Origin: Spodoptera frugiperda
Lineage: Eukaryota; Arthropoda; Insecta; Lepidoptera; Noctuidae
Direction: 5' to 3'
Length of the DNA stretch: 64,000 bases
NCBI RefSeq assembly: GCF_023101765.2
Contig: NC_064213.1
Location: forward strand, 3,348,001-3,412,000
Shown here: positions 14,701-29,700 of the stretch, piece by piece
Layout of the letters: each line of letters opens with the position of its first letter
Numbering within the stretch: the stretch's first letter is position 1
The notes under the pieces: generated by a model
Database searches by the model: none
What the model was told of the DNA's origin: nothing
Seen by the model: the letters and a program-made list of their open reading frames with translations, nothing else
Made by a program: the position numbers and the translations under genes

Positions 14701-17700
14701 CTATTCCTTAGTAACGATTTTGTTCCGAAAACAATTGCTAAGGACTGGGTCAATTAATCATTAAATGACTATTGGGCAAATAGGTACTCAAATGTCACTC
14801 AATTTTAAGACGCTGTCAAGAATAGTTCTGTCAACACAAATTCTTTTTAAAAGACAGAGATAGAACGATATTAATTAAGTACAACTTAAAATTGAGTTGC
14901 GTTTCAGTATTCGGCCATATGAGTATGTTAGTTACGATTTAGATTCGCAATAAAATCTTTTTGATTTCACATCGTCACGCCTTTTATCAGAGGTGCACAT
15001 TATCGGCACGTAATGCCGCTATACAATGTACAGCCACTTTTCACCATTTGTGTTATAAGTCCCATGTAATAGGGGGTAAGCCTGTTGCCATATAATCTTT
15101 TTGATTTCTTTTCACTTCATTTAAATTTGCTATCCCATCTATTTGGAATCGGCACTAAATAATGAATTGGGTTCATATGTAGAGGAGACCTGGATTTGAC
15201 CTAAACCCAAAGCCCTTTTGATATTCGTGGTTATTGCGTATTATTAATTCAAATGTATGAAGGTCCTAGGTAGGACAAGGCACATATTCTGCTCTATCTA
15301 AACATTTGCATTAAAGATAAGGAGGATTTCGAAAATAATATTTAATTTTGAACTCTATTGACACTGTTATTTCTTATATGAATCTATTTGCATCTAATCA
15401 TTAGTACCTTTTGTACGAATGTGTTAGTATTGTTCGTATTTTGTACGTTAAACGAGATCGAAACGAGACTGCGTTCGGTGCTCTGATTGGTTGCTTTATT
15501 CGCGCCGGTCAATCAGAGTGCCGATCTCGCTCTCGTTTCGTTTTCGTTCAATGTAAGGCAAACTCTTACTAAGGGTACAGTATTTTTCATAAGCTAAAAC
15601 AAATTACATAAGTACCTAACATTTTCAATGGAAGTGACAAAAGGAACTTACCCAAAGAAGGAATCCACGACACATTAAACTTGAACTCATGTTCGGCCAT
15701 GCGTGGCAGGGGGAAGACCTCCATCTTCCGTGGAAGACCCGCATGCTGGACTGGGTGCTGTAAGTCTGGCCCAGGCCCAGGATCATCTACCTGTAACAAT
15801 GATAAAGATTTATGAGTAAAAACTAAGAAGACGAGTAGACCAAGAAGTCTAGTAGACCGAAAAGACGAGTAGACCTTCGTCTTTTGAAGTGGAAATTAGA
15901 GTAGACTTTAACAAATACCTGTTGTTTCTTAAAAGAGAAGACAGGCAGTTTTTATGTTCACCCCTTAATTTACAAATATTGTAAATTCATATTTGAGGCA
16001 TTTGGTTAGCAGTGGCCACTTGTAGACTGTTGATGATAATAATGATGATGATTTATTTATGTTTTTTTGAAAGGCATCAGTGTTTCAACTTATAGCTTAT
16101 TGATGAGGTGACCTATTATATGATCAAAGACATTCATAGATATGATTCAAATGATAAACAGTAGAGGTAAGTAACCCTATACATCATAAAACACGTGGCA
16201 CCCAATCATATACAGTTTAAGTTCAAGGTTATCATGTTATATGTTATTGTTTTGTTCCATAAATAGTATTCCCTATGTTAGTCAACAATTATAATTTTCT
16301 ATTCTAACGTAAGATGTACAACATATACTAAAATAGGTTTTAGTTCTCGAAGGTTCTGTGATTAACCGATGTTTTGCGAGTTCTTGCGCTGTAAGAGTGC
16401 TTTGCAACCTGAGATATGCTATGTAGTTATACTACGAAGATGTAATAGCTAAGCTATGAAACTATTTGACCGTTGCCACTGATACTAAGCTATGTAGCTG
16501 TGTAAGTAAGATGTGCTATAAAGATGTTCCGCCGTAAAGTAGCTGCACGAGGAAGATGCGCAGCTCGAATATGCGATGTATCGATAGTAGGGGAGCCATC
16601 CATATCACACATCCAATACGCATCCATAACACGCTTCTTTCCATAGAAAAACATAGCTTAGCTGAGTCCGTTTCCACCAGTGCTATGCTATGTGTACCAA
16701 TGAATATAATAATCCATCAATCGTCAACCATGTCTCGTTGTTTGATGATGGCTATGCAGTCTTAAATATTTTGTTTAGTCTGTCTAACTATACTACTAAT
16801 TGAACATTCCTGAACACTTTCATTTTAACTCGCATGCATTTAGCATATTTCGATTGGACAACACTGTTCTTTGCAACGTCATGCCTTTTATCGCCGAAGG
16901 GGTAAGCAGAGGTATACATTACTGCACGTAATACCGCTATATAATACGAGGTTCAGTTTTACTAGTGTAGTATTATCATACTGTGATACTACGTTATTGA
17001 TTACTATCATTGCGAATACAATATTGTAAATTGTCAGCTAATAAACTGACAATAATGAGTTCTTGCAATATCAAGCAATAGCAAGAACTCATTAACTGCA
17101 AAAAATCGCAATACGTTTTTGTCTATGAATTATTTTGTCACAAATTTTATCACAAATCAACATAGCCAATACCTAATTCAATCTACAATACTGTTTATCT
17201 CAGAATAGTGGATATGTCATGTAATGATTTCTAGCCGACGAAATATGAACAAACAATGTAGTTCTCATTACTCCCGATTTCTGCGACGACCCAGTCATAT
17301 ATGGACGAATAGGACGAATCGAGATATTTAATTTCCGTTTACCCTTATATTAATGCGTCAACGTCATCGTCAACATCACGCCTTTTATCCCCGAAAGGGT
17401 AGGCAGAAGTGCACATTACGGCACGTAATGTCACTATACAATGTACACCCACTTTTCATCATTTGTGTTATAAGTCCCATGTAATAGGGGGTGAGCCTAT
17501 TGCCATATACTGGGCGCAATAACAAACTACGCGCTACTACTGAGAAATTTTCGGAAAACCGAAAAACGCCCAGCAATACTTTACTCGACTTGCAAATCGA
17601 ACCCGAGACTCCTTGTCCGGCAGTCGCACTTGCGACCACTTGAAACGAGGCAGTTATATTAATGCATGCCACAATGAACCTTATTGCCCGAAGAAAGAGA

Positions 17701-20700
17701 AGGCAGATGCTTTTCTTTTAAAAATGTACACAAAACACGCTAAACTTGACCATGGTAGTAATTTATAGGTTAGTTGCACACGTGCCGGGGCCGGCGCCCG
17801 CGCAACGTTGCAAGAAAAATTGCTCTTATTGGCTAGTGCTGAGCTAAAAGTGGTCCTTTCATACACCAGTGCAATATTGTAATCTTTAACTGCAAACTAG
17901 TTTACATGAAAGTATTTTTGTACGATTGGAATTTCTTGTTGATTGTGTTTGTGTTTTTTAAACAATGCTTCGTTGATTGGATTGATCTTTCTTCTTGTTC
18001 AAATAGTTTGTGGAAGTGGTCCTTATGGAAATTGTAGATGTACGTCAAGGGCTTTAGCAATTAAATGTGTTTTAAGCTGGATTAGGTAGTAGTGATTCTT
18101 AGCTAGGTTTCACTGAACCGCTATCCCCCGATTTTATTTTTTAAACTCTTCAATATAATGGAAGATGAGTAATGTCTCGATTAAATCAGTTGTCTGATTT
18201 CTTTGGCCTTTTGGACATAATTACGAATGGGAGATAGAAACTATTCGAAAAAAAAAACCCTTAAAAATGACAATTAGTTGTCTATCGTTGTAATTGTTGA
18301 ATTAAGCTATTAACTGCCATCAGAAATCTGTGGAAGGCAAATCGTCCACTAACGTAGGTCACCGGTGACCTACATGGCAGTAAACGTGTTAAATAAATAA
18401 ATACACTATCGGTCATTTAATATAATATATGACTAAAAAGGAAAAAGGAAATTACTAATAGACTTCTTGACGTTATTCTTATCATTTCTCAGTAGAAGAA
18501 ATCATCCGATTTCAATAGAAAACGTGTTGCTGACGTATGTACAGTTGAGGTATGTAGTACTCTACTACTCTATATCATTGGTATGTTATCTAATACACAT
18601 CGCAGTTTTATACTAGAAACATTTTTGTTTCTGGTAAAAACCGGATCTGAAAAAAACGGATTGCAAATATGAAACATGCGGATCTTTGTAGCTATATCCA
18701 GAAAATTCGTGCTGATTGATGAACTACAGCTAGTGTTAGTTAAAGTAAGTGCAGAAAGTTCTGTGAGAAGTGAGATGCTGGTCACTACTTATTTATTTAT
18801 AGGTGCGGCGCGTCAATTCAAATTAAAAGAGGCAAAACAAAAGACGATGTGCAACAATGGTTTGTTCCTTTCATTGTAAAAACACTTTTCAATATACTTA
18901 TTAAATATTTAAGAAAACCTGTGCCTAATTTAAAGAACTTCTTTACAGCTAGCACTGCAAGCTGCTTGCCAAATGTGGGAATTAGGACCAAATCCTTTAA
19001 GAATGAAGTCTTTGGCCGCTATTGATTAGTGCATACTGTCACAAGATATTAGAGATATTTTCTGATAATCCCGGTATTATTTGCTAAACAATCACATAGG
19101 CGCCATTTCATCGCTCGATATCTTTACAATTGATTCAAAATACTCACTGGTTACTTTTCTTTGACCTGTCTATATTCAGCAAATTTTCAACCTTAAGTCT
19201 TTCTATAATAGAGTCCAAAATCAATAAAATGGACGAATTAGAGTACTTAGTTATGCTGGCGCACGGGTTTTAGTAGCTAAAACAACCTGATGACTGAGTT
19301 GACGTTCAAATGTTTTGAACGTCAAAAATATGAGGAAATCGTTGTTTAATATACCTAATATTAATTTGTACAAGCTGTAGAGAACTTTTCATTCTGTCCA
19401 ATTATTTAGCTCCTGATATGAGTAGATATAGTTTATGAAGTAAGTTAATCATGTGTGGGTGTGTTAGTACCAATGAATTTGTATGTTTGTTTAGCTAAAT
19501 CTTTTTGAAAGATCTCATCAATTTTCTTTCAAAAAGGAACACAGAAATGATTGTAGGATAATTTATTTATGTAATGTTGAGGTGGCCTAGAGATTTAAGA
19601 CGCCCCGCTTCTTATGCATTAGAATGCGGGTACGAAATCTACAAACGGCAAGTTCCAAAATGACTATTTCTGAGTTATATCGTAAGTGACCCGGTTGTGG
19701 CCACTTTAAGAATTTTGTCGACTTTGAGGCTTTCTAAAATTATAGTTTTTGTTATCACGAACATATTTCTTGTAAAAAGACATTTAACATGTATTAACCT
19801 TCCCTGAGAAACCCCTTTTTTTAAAGAACGTCCAATAGAAAAATAACTGTATAAAAAAGAAAAAAAAATGGGAGTTTGTGCCATTTTTGGCCAGATTCGT
19901 GCTATTTCTGGCCACGGTCCGGTGCCAGTTCTGGCCATCAAAAATACAATAAAAGTAATCAAAATTTATTAATTAAATTTGACATTTTAGAAACAATGGT
20001 TTTCATTTAGTTTGGAAAATATGAAATATTATTACTTCACTTGAATTTAACTTACAAATAAAGAGATCAACATTTATATGACGTTGGTAAAAGCTGCAAA
20101 GTAAACTGACCTCCCCTTTGTGTAAAGGTAAATTTTTGCATCTCTGAAAATGAAAAATATGTATTTGTTGATATGTAAAGCCAAGGAAAAATAATAAATA
20201 AATTACGATAAATGACTAGAAGTGGGGCGTCTATGTACAAAAGTTTTGGCCAGCCATGTGGCCAAAGATGGAGAAATTCATAATTTTGTCTCCATTAGTG
20301 GCCACCTTCTAATTACCTCACTTCAGAAATATATGGCGACAAAATAACTTGAATTCCACTTAGACAATATATTCTTCATGTAGTATTAACATAAACATCC
20401 AAACAATAAGCAAAGATTTAAAAAATAAAAACCAAATCCTCACCCGCTCGCCTTAGCCTTTTTGTTAAGATCTTAACAATTTCACCCTCAACTAAAAAGA
20501 ATGACTTATTGCATCGAAGTGAAGTTTGACACAGCAAAGCTGCCAACGGTATCAGTGTCTCCAATATTCAATATTTCAAATACTGTACATCACAGAGTAA
20601 TTTATTTGTCCATGCCTTAGTTATAAATAATTGAAAGCCCAAATGGCCACAAAGGGGTCGATGGCCACAACCGGGTCACTTGCCCTACTTATATATACTT

Positions 20701-23700
20701 TCTAAGATTATTCAGACTTATGATTATAAATTTCAAATCGTTAACCCGCATTGAAAAAGAGTGGTGATTCCTCTCTTCCTAATCTTCCTAATTCAAACAA
20801 CCCTTAAATTCCTAACCTCCCAAAAGGCTGGCAACGCACTTGTAACACCTGGTGTTTCGGGCATCCAGGGACGGCAGCGACTGCTTACCATCAAGTCCGT
20901 CTGCTCGTTTACCGGTTTATACGATAAAAAAAGATTGAGACGATTCGTAATCCTTTGTTCCAAAATTATAAATATGATTTTTGCGTAATCATGTCTCCAA
21001 AAATCCACCACATTGCCGTATGATTTGAGTTGTATGGTATCTCCCTTAGATACCAGCTTAACAAGGAAATCAGGCATGATATTTCGTTAGCCTTTCTCAT
21101 TAAGTAACTGATATCCTCATCCACATAAAATCTTCTATAGGCCCTTTCACACAAGCCACTCGTGCCTGGCAACGATTTATTTGTATGAAAGGGCACTCTG
21201 AACCAGGATAAATAGCACTGATTATAATCTGGCTACCAAAAGGCAAATTACTATATAATCTTAAGGAAAATATATTTTCCTTAATCTATTCATAGATTTA
21301 ATGTAATTGGAATGCCATATCAATGTTAACCAAGAATTGTATTGTGAGCTTAATTGAAAAAGAGTAACCTATAGAGTTTTTTTTCTTGTTTTTATCCTCT
21401 TTGGAGCGAGTAAATAGCTTCACTGGAGGACTAACCAACAGACAGACAATAATAACAAAAATTTTAATACTATATTTGCTGTGACGTTCAAAAGTGACCG
21501 GAGTCGGAGCCGTACAACGGCCTCACAGAAAACCGACTTGAAACAACGTCTGCGTTATGTTTCGTTGTGTGAGTGAGGTTACCAGAGGCCCAGTTACCCC
21601 TTCCCAATCTTCCCAAACCCCGATCCCCCAACAACCCTTAAATTCCTAACCCCGCAATGCCAACGTACTTGTAACGCCTCTAGTGTTTCGGGTGTCCATG
21701 GGCGGCGGCGATTGCTTACCATCAGGTACTCCGTCTGCTCGTTTACCGGCTTATACCATAAAAAAGCAACTATAGTTGGCTTACTCGATTTATACCCTGC
21801 TTACACTCACACACACAAGTAACACGCACACGGACACGTACAATAACGTCCATCAATACACGTCGTATTTATTTACGTAATATTTTATTTATATTCCATG
21901 TTCAACAGAATGTAGTTTACAATCATGTCGTGATTGATAGCTGAGATAAAAATAACATTGGTTCGAGGCGCCGCCGAAATATCCGTACAAACCAGCAGCA
22001 TATCAAAATACACTAAACTGTCAAATATATTTAGACAATTATCAACTTTATATCTTTAGTGGTAGGGTTGAAGTTTCTTTGTACATGGTAGCTAGTTCTG
22101 GGTAGGTTGATGTGCCGTTGTTTGTATTAATATTGTTACTCTTGGCTTCACGTAACAGCTATGTACTGACTGATTGTGATGGACGAGTAAATAAATAAAT
22201 ATAATATGTATCTAGTTGGCTTACCCGATTTATAAACCATGCTTTATTACTCACACACACAAGTAACACGCACATGAGGACACGTACAATAACGTCCATC
22301 AATACACGTCGTATTTATTTACGTAATATTTTATTTATATTGGTGTTCAACGGAATGTAGTTTACAATCATGTCGTGATTGATAGCTGAGATAAAAATAA
22401 CATTAGTTCGAGGCGCCGCCGAAATATCCTCCACAAACCAGCAGCATATCAAAATATACTAAACATTTGTTGATAAAATGTTATTTAGTCAATTATCAAA
22501 TCACTTTAATGCATCCATTACAGTAATAGGTTGAAGTTTCTTTGTGCATGGTAGCTAGTTCTGGGTAGGTTGATGTGCGGTTGTTTGTATTAATATTGTT
22601 ACTCTTGGCTTCACGTAACAGCTATGTACTGACTGATTGTGATGGACGAGTAAATAAATAAATATAATATGTATCTACATTGTCCATACATTATTTTTAT
22701 TTAAACCACGCCTTTATTATATTCTACCGTAGATTTTAGTTAGTGCTTACATGAGGATAAGTTATGACTACTGTGATGTGACGCTGATATTGCGTTTACT
22801 TTGTGTTCCGCTAGGATTCTGCGGACTACCTAACGGGTTTACTGGGGATCCGGCGCGAAGGGCAGAAGTAGGAACGGCGTGGTTTTTAGTCAGTAAGAGT
22901 CTGACACTTCCTCCCGCTTCACCTTAAGCGGGCGAGGTCATTGGATGATATTCCCACGTCAAAAAATAAACTAAGAGTTACGCAATGAGTTCTTTTTGGT
23001 ATTCGCTTTTGGTATTAGCCTAGAAAAGGCTGATAAAACTCAGACCTTAGACAATACCTGCTATCACTTAGCAGATACAGATATTATAACAAACCTATAT
23101 CTTTTGATAAGGTCATACACGCTATGTGTAGCGTAGTGTGCCTGTACAGTTAAATCGTACGTGTGTAGAGCCAACAGTTGAACTGTACAGTTTTATGGTG
23201 CTTTTCCACCAGAGATGTTCCATGCTACGTTGCTGTGGATGCATTTGGCTTCAACCAGTCATTTGCATTGGTATACATAGCTGAGTATTGGTGAAAACGG
23301 AATTAGCTAAGCTATGTTTCTTTTATATAAAGATACGTGCTATGGATGGCTTCCCTGCTATCGATACATCGCATCGAGGTGCGCGTCTTACTCACACAGC
23401 TACATGGCTTAGCATAGAAACAGTAGCATATTTACACAGCTTAGCTATTTATTACGTCTTCGTAGCATACATACTACATAGCATAATTCTGGTTAAAAAG
23501 CCACCATCAACTTTAATTACAAGACAAAAACAAAATATCCAATTCGAGACAGCCGTTTATAAGTAACGCACACACATTTTATTTATAACTAAAAAAAGAT
23601 AACAGGTAGATAGATAATGGTTTAGAATACCTAAACCTAGATTATTTTGAAATCACTCAGCCTATGTTGTGTAAATACCTAGTTGTAGATTAGCAGCTGT

Positions 23701-26700
23701 GTTTGATAATATTACTAAATGGTATTGATAGGGAAAACACGTGGTGACGTCACACGTTTGATTTTAGTAGTGAGTGGTAAAACGTGTACGTTATATTTGT
23801 AAATTGTAAGAACATATTGTTATTATACCAACTATACTTCTTCGGTGCGGTTTCACCCGCTCTGCTCAGTTCCTATTGTTCGTAGCGTGATTCTTATTGT
23901 TTTTTTTTTCTTAAAAAAACCGTTACCCCACACTAGGATTTTCTCCTGTGTCGTAGGTGCGTTTACAAACATACAAGTTCACATGCACATGACACCCAGA
24001 CCCGAAACAAAAATTTGTGGATCACACAAAGAGTTGCTCCGTGTGGGAATCGAACCCGCTACTCGTAGCGCGGCAGCCAGTTGCCTAGCCACCGCGCCAA
24101 CCTTGCAGTCCGATATAGAACATCGTGATGAATATAGAACATCGATATTTATGTATTATACAAGACAAAAATAATTATTCAAATCGGTACAATGGTTTAG
24201 GCATATAGAAGAGACACACGTGAGATGCTTTTGAATTTACATAATTTTTCATCCGCCTTAGGCGAGGGAAGAAGCAGTGTCAAACTCTTATTGCCTAAAC
24301 ACCACTCCGTTCCTACTCCTGCTTTTCGGACCGAAGCCACGGTAACCCGCTGTGGACTATTGTAGCTCCGAAAAAATAGTACGACTTTGATTATTGAAAT
24401 TAATTTCTACTCTAATCACCTCATTTGACGTAAGTTTCATTCGAGCATTAACCATGGTATTTATTGGACAGAGCAGTTATCTTGTGTATTTTGTTTTTCA
24501 TTTCGCTGATCAAATTTTGTCTTCTGCAGACCACCGCGATCCTTTGGGAACCACTGTTCTTGACTAATGAAAAATATGAATTAGCTCTCACACGCACTCT
24601 GACTAATATAATAGACTAGATCATAATGAATGAAAACAATCTGATTTCTAAACTTTAAACTATAGAATTTAAGTTTGAACGCTCAGCACAACACAGTTGA
24701 AAACACGCTCTGACGTCATACCTATATCATTTTTACAGAAGAAAATAAAAAATAATACTCTCAAAGGCCCTAAAATTGAATCAACGCGAACGTCTACCAT
24801 CAACGTTTTAAGATGTTGATTCTATTTCAGTTTCGAGGGAAAATTAAACAAGGTTACTACGTTTGAAGAAACTGTAATTTATCACAAAGAAGATTTCTAT
24901 AGTCAACACAATACTACTCTTGATTAAAGTCCTGTAATCATATTCGTTTATTCTTTAATGACCTATTTAACCGACTTCTAAAAATGGAGGTTCTTAGTTT
25001 GATTTGTATGTAATTTTTTGCGTGATTATCTCGCGTTTGGCTGAACCGATTTTGTTGCGGTTTTCAGCATAGTATTTTTTTAAACTTAGAGGATGTTTTA
25101 GGGATATTATTTGACTTTAAAATCGATGCGGTAATGAAAATTTAAGACGGTTCACTTAAAAAAAAGATTTTATGAAAAGAATTATTGTTATAACATTATT
25201 TGAGTGCATGGTTGGTGCGATTCCCGTATGTAGAAACTCTTAGTGTGATCCACAAATTGTTGTTTCGGGTCTAGGTGTCATGTGTATGTGAACTTGTATG
25301 TTTGTAAACGCACACACGACACAGGAGAAAATCCTAGTGTGGGGCAAAATTAAAAAGAAAAGTTCTTCTAATGAAACTATTGAAAAAATTCGTAAGAGTT
25401 GACTAAGAGCCTACACATTTTTTATTTATAAACCTAACACTTTTTGTACAATCGAAAAAATGAGGGCTGAATGCCGAGTGGCATTCTCTACCAGCCAACT
25501 GCAGGGTGGTGCAGAGAAGTGTTACAAAGGTTCGAAACAAGTATCTAATATATGATAAGTGGAGGTGTAAAAGGGACAGATATATACAAATATAACCCAG
25601 TACAGACACTACATATCAATACTACACTTTAACATTAATATGAAACATAACTTGAATGTAATATAAAAATATACATACATTTCACTGAAACCTTACTGAC
25701 CTTAATCTTCAACTTTTCATAAAGCATACCTAAGTACGTACCTACTTTATACTTCAGATATTACCTTTTTCTTCTGTGTAGCTACGGTAGGTACTCGATA
25801 ATGAGAACAACCTAAAGGCCTAAGGTTGAAAAGGCTTTTTTTGAGGGTAAATCATCCAATGACTTCTCTCGCCTTGGGCGAGGCGAGAGGAAGTATCAGA
25901 CTTTTACTGACTAAAAACCACCCCGTTCCTACACCTGATTTTCGAGCCGGAACCCCGGTAAACTCGCTAGGTAGTCCGCAGCTCCAGAAGGTTAAAAAGG
26001 CTTAATAATCAGGACAAGTTATTTCAGTACACAAAAGATAAAACAAAGCAAAAATCCATCAGATAAATCAGGAAATATCACAAATCGAAGCCTGAACTAA
26101 CCACCAGTCGATATAAATAGAAGGAAAAGCCAAAACGTTGACCACAATGAATCCTTTACTATTCTCACATTACATTCCGACCCGCAAAACCAATTATACT
26201 AGGGAGCATCGACCCCATGTAATATGGAATACGTCAACCCCATGAATACCCGTGAATGGATCACAAAAAGGCGTGTGACATCATAATATAGGTATATATG
26301 TATATGTACAGGGTTTGTCGTAACTTCAGTTGGGAACAGGGTTTCTTGATATAGGTAAATAGACGTGAGAAATTTGATATACCTTTATATGTATAGTAAA
26401 TCCCGGCTAGTATCAATGACCTATCTATCTGTGTAGATGGGTCAATAATATCCAAAACTATGTAATATTAAATATCTATGTAATATTAAATATCTAAGAA
26501 ACGCCAGAGTGATTTGATGATGATTTTATCCTGTGTCGTGGGTGCGTTTACAAACATACGGTACATAGTTCACATACACACCCAGACCCGAAACAACAAT
26601 TTGTGGATCGCACAAAGAGTTGCTCCGTGCGGGAATCGAACCCTCTACACTTTGCGTGGCAGCCGGTTGCCCAGCCACCGCACGTTCCCTGCAGTCCATT

Positions 26701-29700
26701 AATAAATGTTTTGAGATTGATCCAGATATATGTTTATTAGAGTCAGAATTTTGGTAAAAGCTCCGGAAAGCGTGTATAAATTTTATTCTATCTAGGTTTT
26801 AAATTACATAATATATTAAAACTGGTCGTAAATATCTCCAAATTCAGCTTCATTGATCAAATTATGGCAAATAAAATACTGAGTACAAGGTTTGTAAATT
26901 AAGAAAGTATTAAGTAGACAAGGTTTGTTTTGATTTCGATTTTTTTGAAGAGTGGGGGAGCCATGCTTCTTCACAAATGGGCCGTGTGATACTCCGGCCT
27001 CACAGAAAACCGACGTAAAAAAACCAAAATTCCTAACTCGACAATGCACTTGTAACGCGTCTGGTGTTTCAGGTGTCTATGGGTGGCGGCGATTGCTTCC
27101 TATCAAGTCATCCATCTGCTCGTATACCGGCTTATACCATAACAAAAAAGAATTTCAGCGCAGAGCTCGCTAATTTATTAATAAGGTCTCGTGTAGGAAA
27201 GAAACTTTGCTAACTTTACGAATAAGTATTCTTAGCCAAAAACTTTTTTGTTCGTACATCCCTCATTCCTATAATTTTAGCAACCCAAAGAAAAAACTGT
27301 GTAAGTAAAATAAAACTAATAAGAAATTCTTTCATATCAAATTAAGATAATACTAAAGTCAGAAGTAAATATTCTAATGAATAAACCATGAGGCGTCTTA
27401 GTAAGGGAACAACTCGTGCGCATCGATTATGTTAAAATATTGTTTCTTTAAGAGTGTTCGCGTTTTGTACGATTTTATATAAGGGAAAGATATTGTAATA
27501 TTATTTAGATAATATCGGACTGATATTGACGCGGCTGGTAATTTAGAAGTTTTTACTTTGAGTGTGTCTAAATTCAAAACACTTGGGTGATTTTCTACTA
27601 GATATATGCTATGTTACGTTGCTGTAGATGCGTTTAGTTCCACCAATCATATTCATTGGTACATATAGCTTGGCACTGGTGGAAACGGATTCGGCTAAGC
27701 TATGTTTTTTATATGGAAAGAAGTGTGCTACGGATTCGTGCTATGGATGTGTGGTATCGAGGGCTTTCCTGGTATCGGTATATCACATACTCGAGCTGCA
27801 CATCTTCCTCGCACAGCTACACAACTTATTATCAGTGGAAATGGGCACATACATAGTTTCAAACGGTTTCCTCCGTAACATGGCGGCATAGCACATCTCT
27901 GGTGAAAAAACACCCTTAATCGGATTTTTAATTACACCTTTAATCTTCCTGTAGGTTTTCTAAGACCTAACAAAAATTAATTCAAATTCTTTGAGAATTC
28001 TACTAACAATTTTCCGTCTACCAAATATCTTTGTAATTTATTTTTAATATAACAACAATGGTAGGTATTTAAGCAACATAATTCGGATATCGGATGTACT
28101 GTTTATTCGCGAAATAGATCAAAAAGTTTGATCTTAAAATCGTCGGTCGGAACTGTTAGACGTTTTTTTAAACATTGATCAATGACTCGAACATATAAAC
28201 ATTACTAGTATCGGGTTTGCCTCTCATTGGGTTAGGTGGAAACAATAGAAGATTAGTACCCTTAGTACGAGTTTCCTTTACGTTTAAAGTAATCGAAACG
28301 AAAGCGCGTTCGGCGGTCTGATTGGCCAGCTAGAATGAACCCACCAATCAGAGCACAGAAAGCGCTCTCGTTTCGTTATTCTAATTGGCCGGCTTGAATA
28401 AACCAACCAATCCCAGCGTAAAGCAAACTCATATTGAGCGTACTGATTGGTTAGTTATTTCGCACTGGCCAATTAGATCACCGAACGTGCTATATCTTTT
28501 CGTTTCCCCTCATCATTCCTCTTTCATCTCCTCGCTAGTACTATGAGAATACAAAATTAGCCAAACCCATTACCTAAATAGAGATCGAATCTTTATTCCA
28601 TTACTGATAATTTAACCTAAAATACAATCAGAATTGCCACACAGTCGAAATCAATTAATTCTATTTTAACTGTAAATGCCAAGCAATCTGTAATGTTTTG
28701 ATGACGAACGAAGCGTAAATTTCAATGGAGTAATGAGAGAGTTATCTCCAATTCTGATATTATTATTATATTAATCAATCTCGTATTCTACTTCGATTCT
28801 ATTTCGGGTTTATTATCAAAATATTTGGGTAGAAACGTCTTTTTTAAGGTACCCGGCTCCCGCTTTGGGCGAGGCGAGAGGGAATGTCAGAATCTTACTG
28901 ACTCAAAACCATCCCGTTCCTACTCCTTTTCGAACTGAAGCCCCGGTAACCCCTTCTGTGGTGGTCTGATGGCACTTTGAGGCTTTCGCTTCTCGAGACC
29001 TGCATAATATATCTACTTTACTTATTATCATGGTTTACTCACGTAACTGTTTGACAAGGTAACTTGACTAGTTTCAAGCTACGGCAGGGCTCATAGTCAA
29101 TGATGTGATAAATATTGTGCGGTTTGTATTTATCGGATAGAATTACTCTAAAAAGACATATTTTATTTTTCTCTATTCAGATTTTTGGATTTCCTCCTGT
29201 CCCATAGTAGTATTTTGTCCATTAATGAGGGTATATTTCTAAGTAAAAAATTCACATAATATATACCTGGAAATTCAGCCAAAATCTGGTTAGGAGTCAG
29301 TGCCGACCCCTACAATTAATTGGCAAAAGACTACCGCTCAGGAAAAGAAGAAAAAAGTCTATAAAACAAATGGTTAAACGTTGCCTGTAGGCGTCTGATT
29401 TTGGAGAATGCTATCAAAATATCCTCAGACAGATAGGTACAATAATACTCATCCATTTAAGTTCTTAATTACTATTTAGTATTTGATATTTGTTTAGTAC
29501 TTGACCTTTGAAATTGTTATTTATTCAAGTATATACCTAAGTTGTTGTTTCTGAGTAGGTGTAGAAATGATTGTGTATTTTAGGGGTTGGATTATTTTAT
29601 AGCTATGTTTTTTTTTATGGAACACCGGTAAATGACCTGGGGTCTTAGTCTGCCATTACAATTGTGTCAGAATGGTCGATCATTGAGCAGTGCAAGAGGA

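Noticed and set aside
18676..18879. Plus-strand frame with VAISRKFVLIDELQLVLVK near a GTAAGT
   Set aside because: A possible exon, but no partner exon or family match could be found.
19675..19962. 95-residue minus-strand frame
   Set aside because: It lies across the left end of the TIR element Z and reads its GGCCA motifs; no family resemblance.
21495..22677. Repeated blocks considered as a CRISPR or satellite array
   Set aside because: There are only two 440-bp units without spacers, and the genome is eukaryotic.
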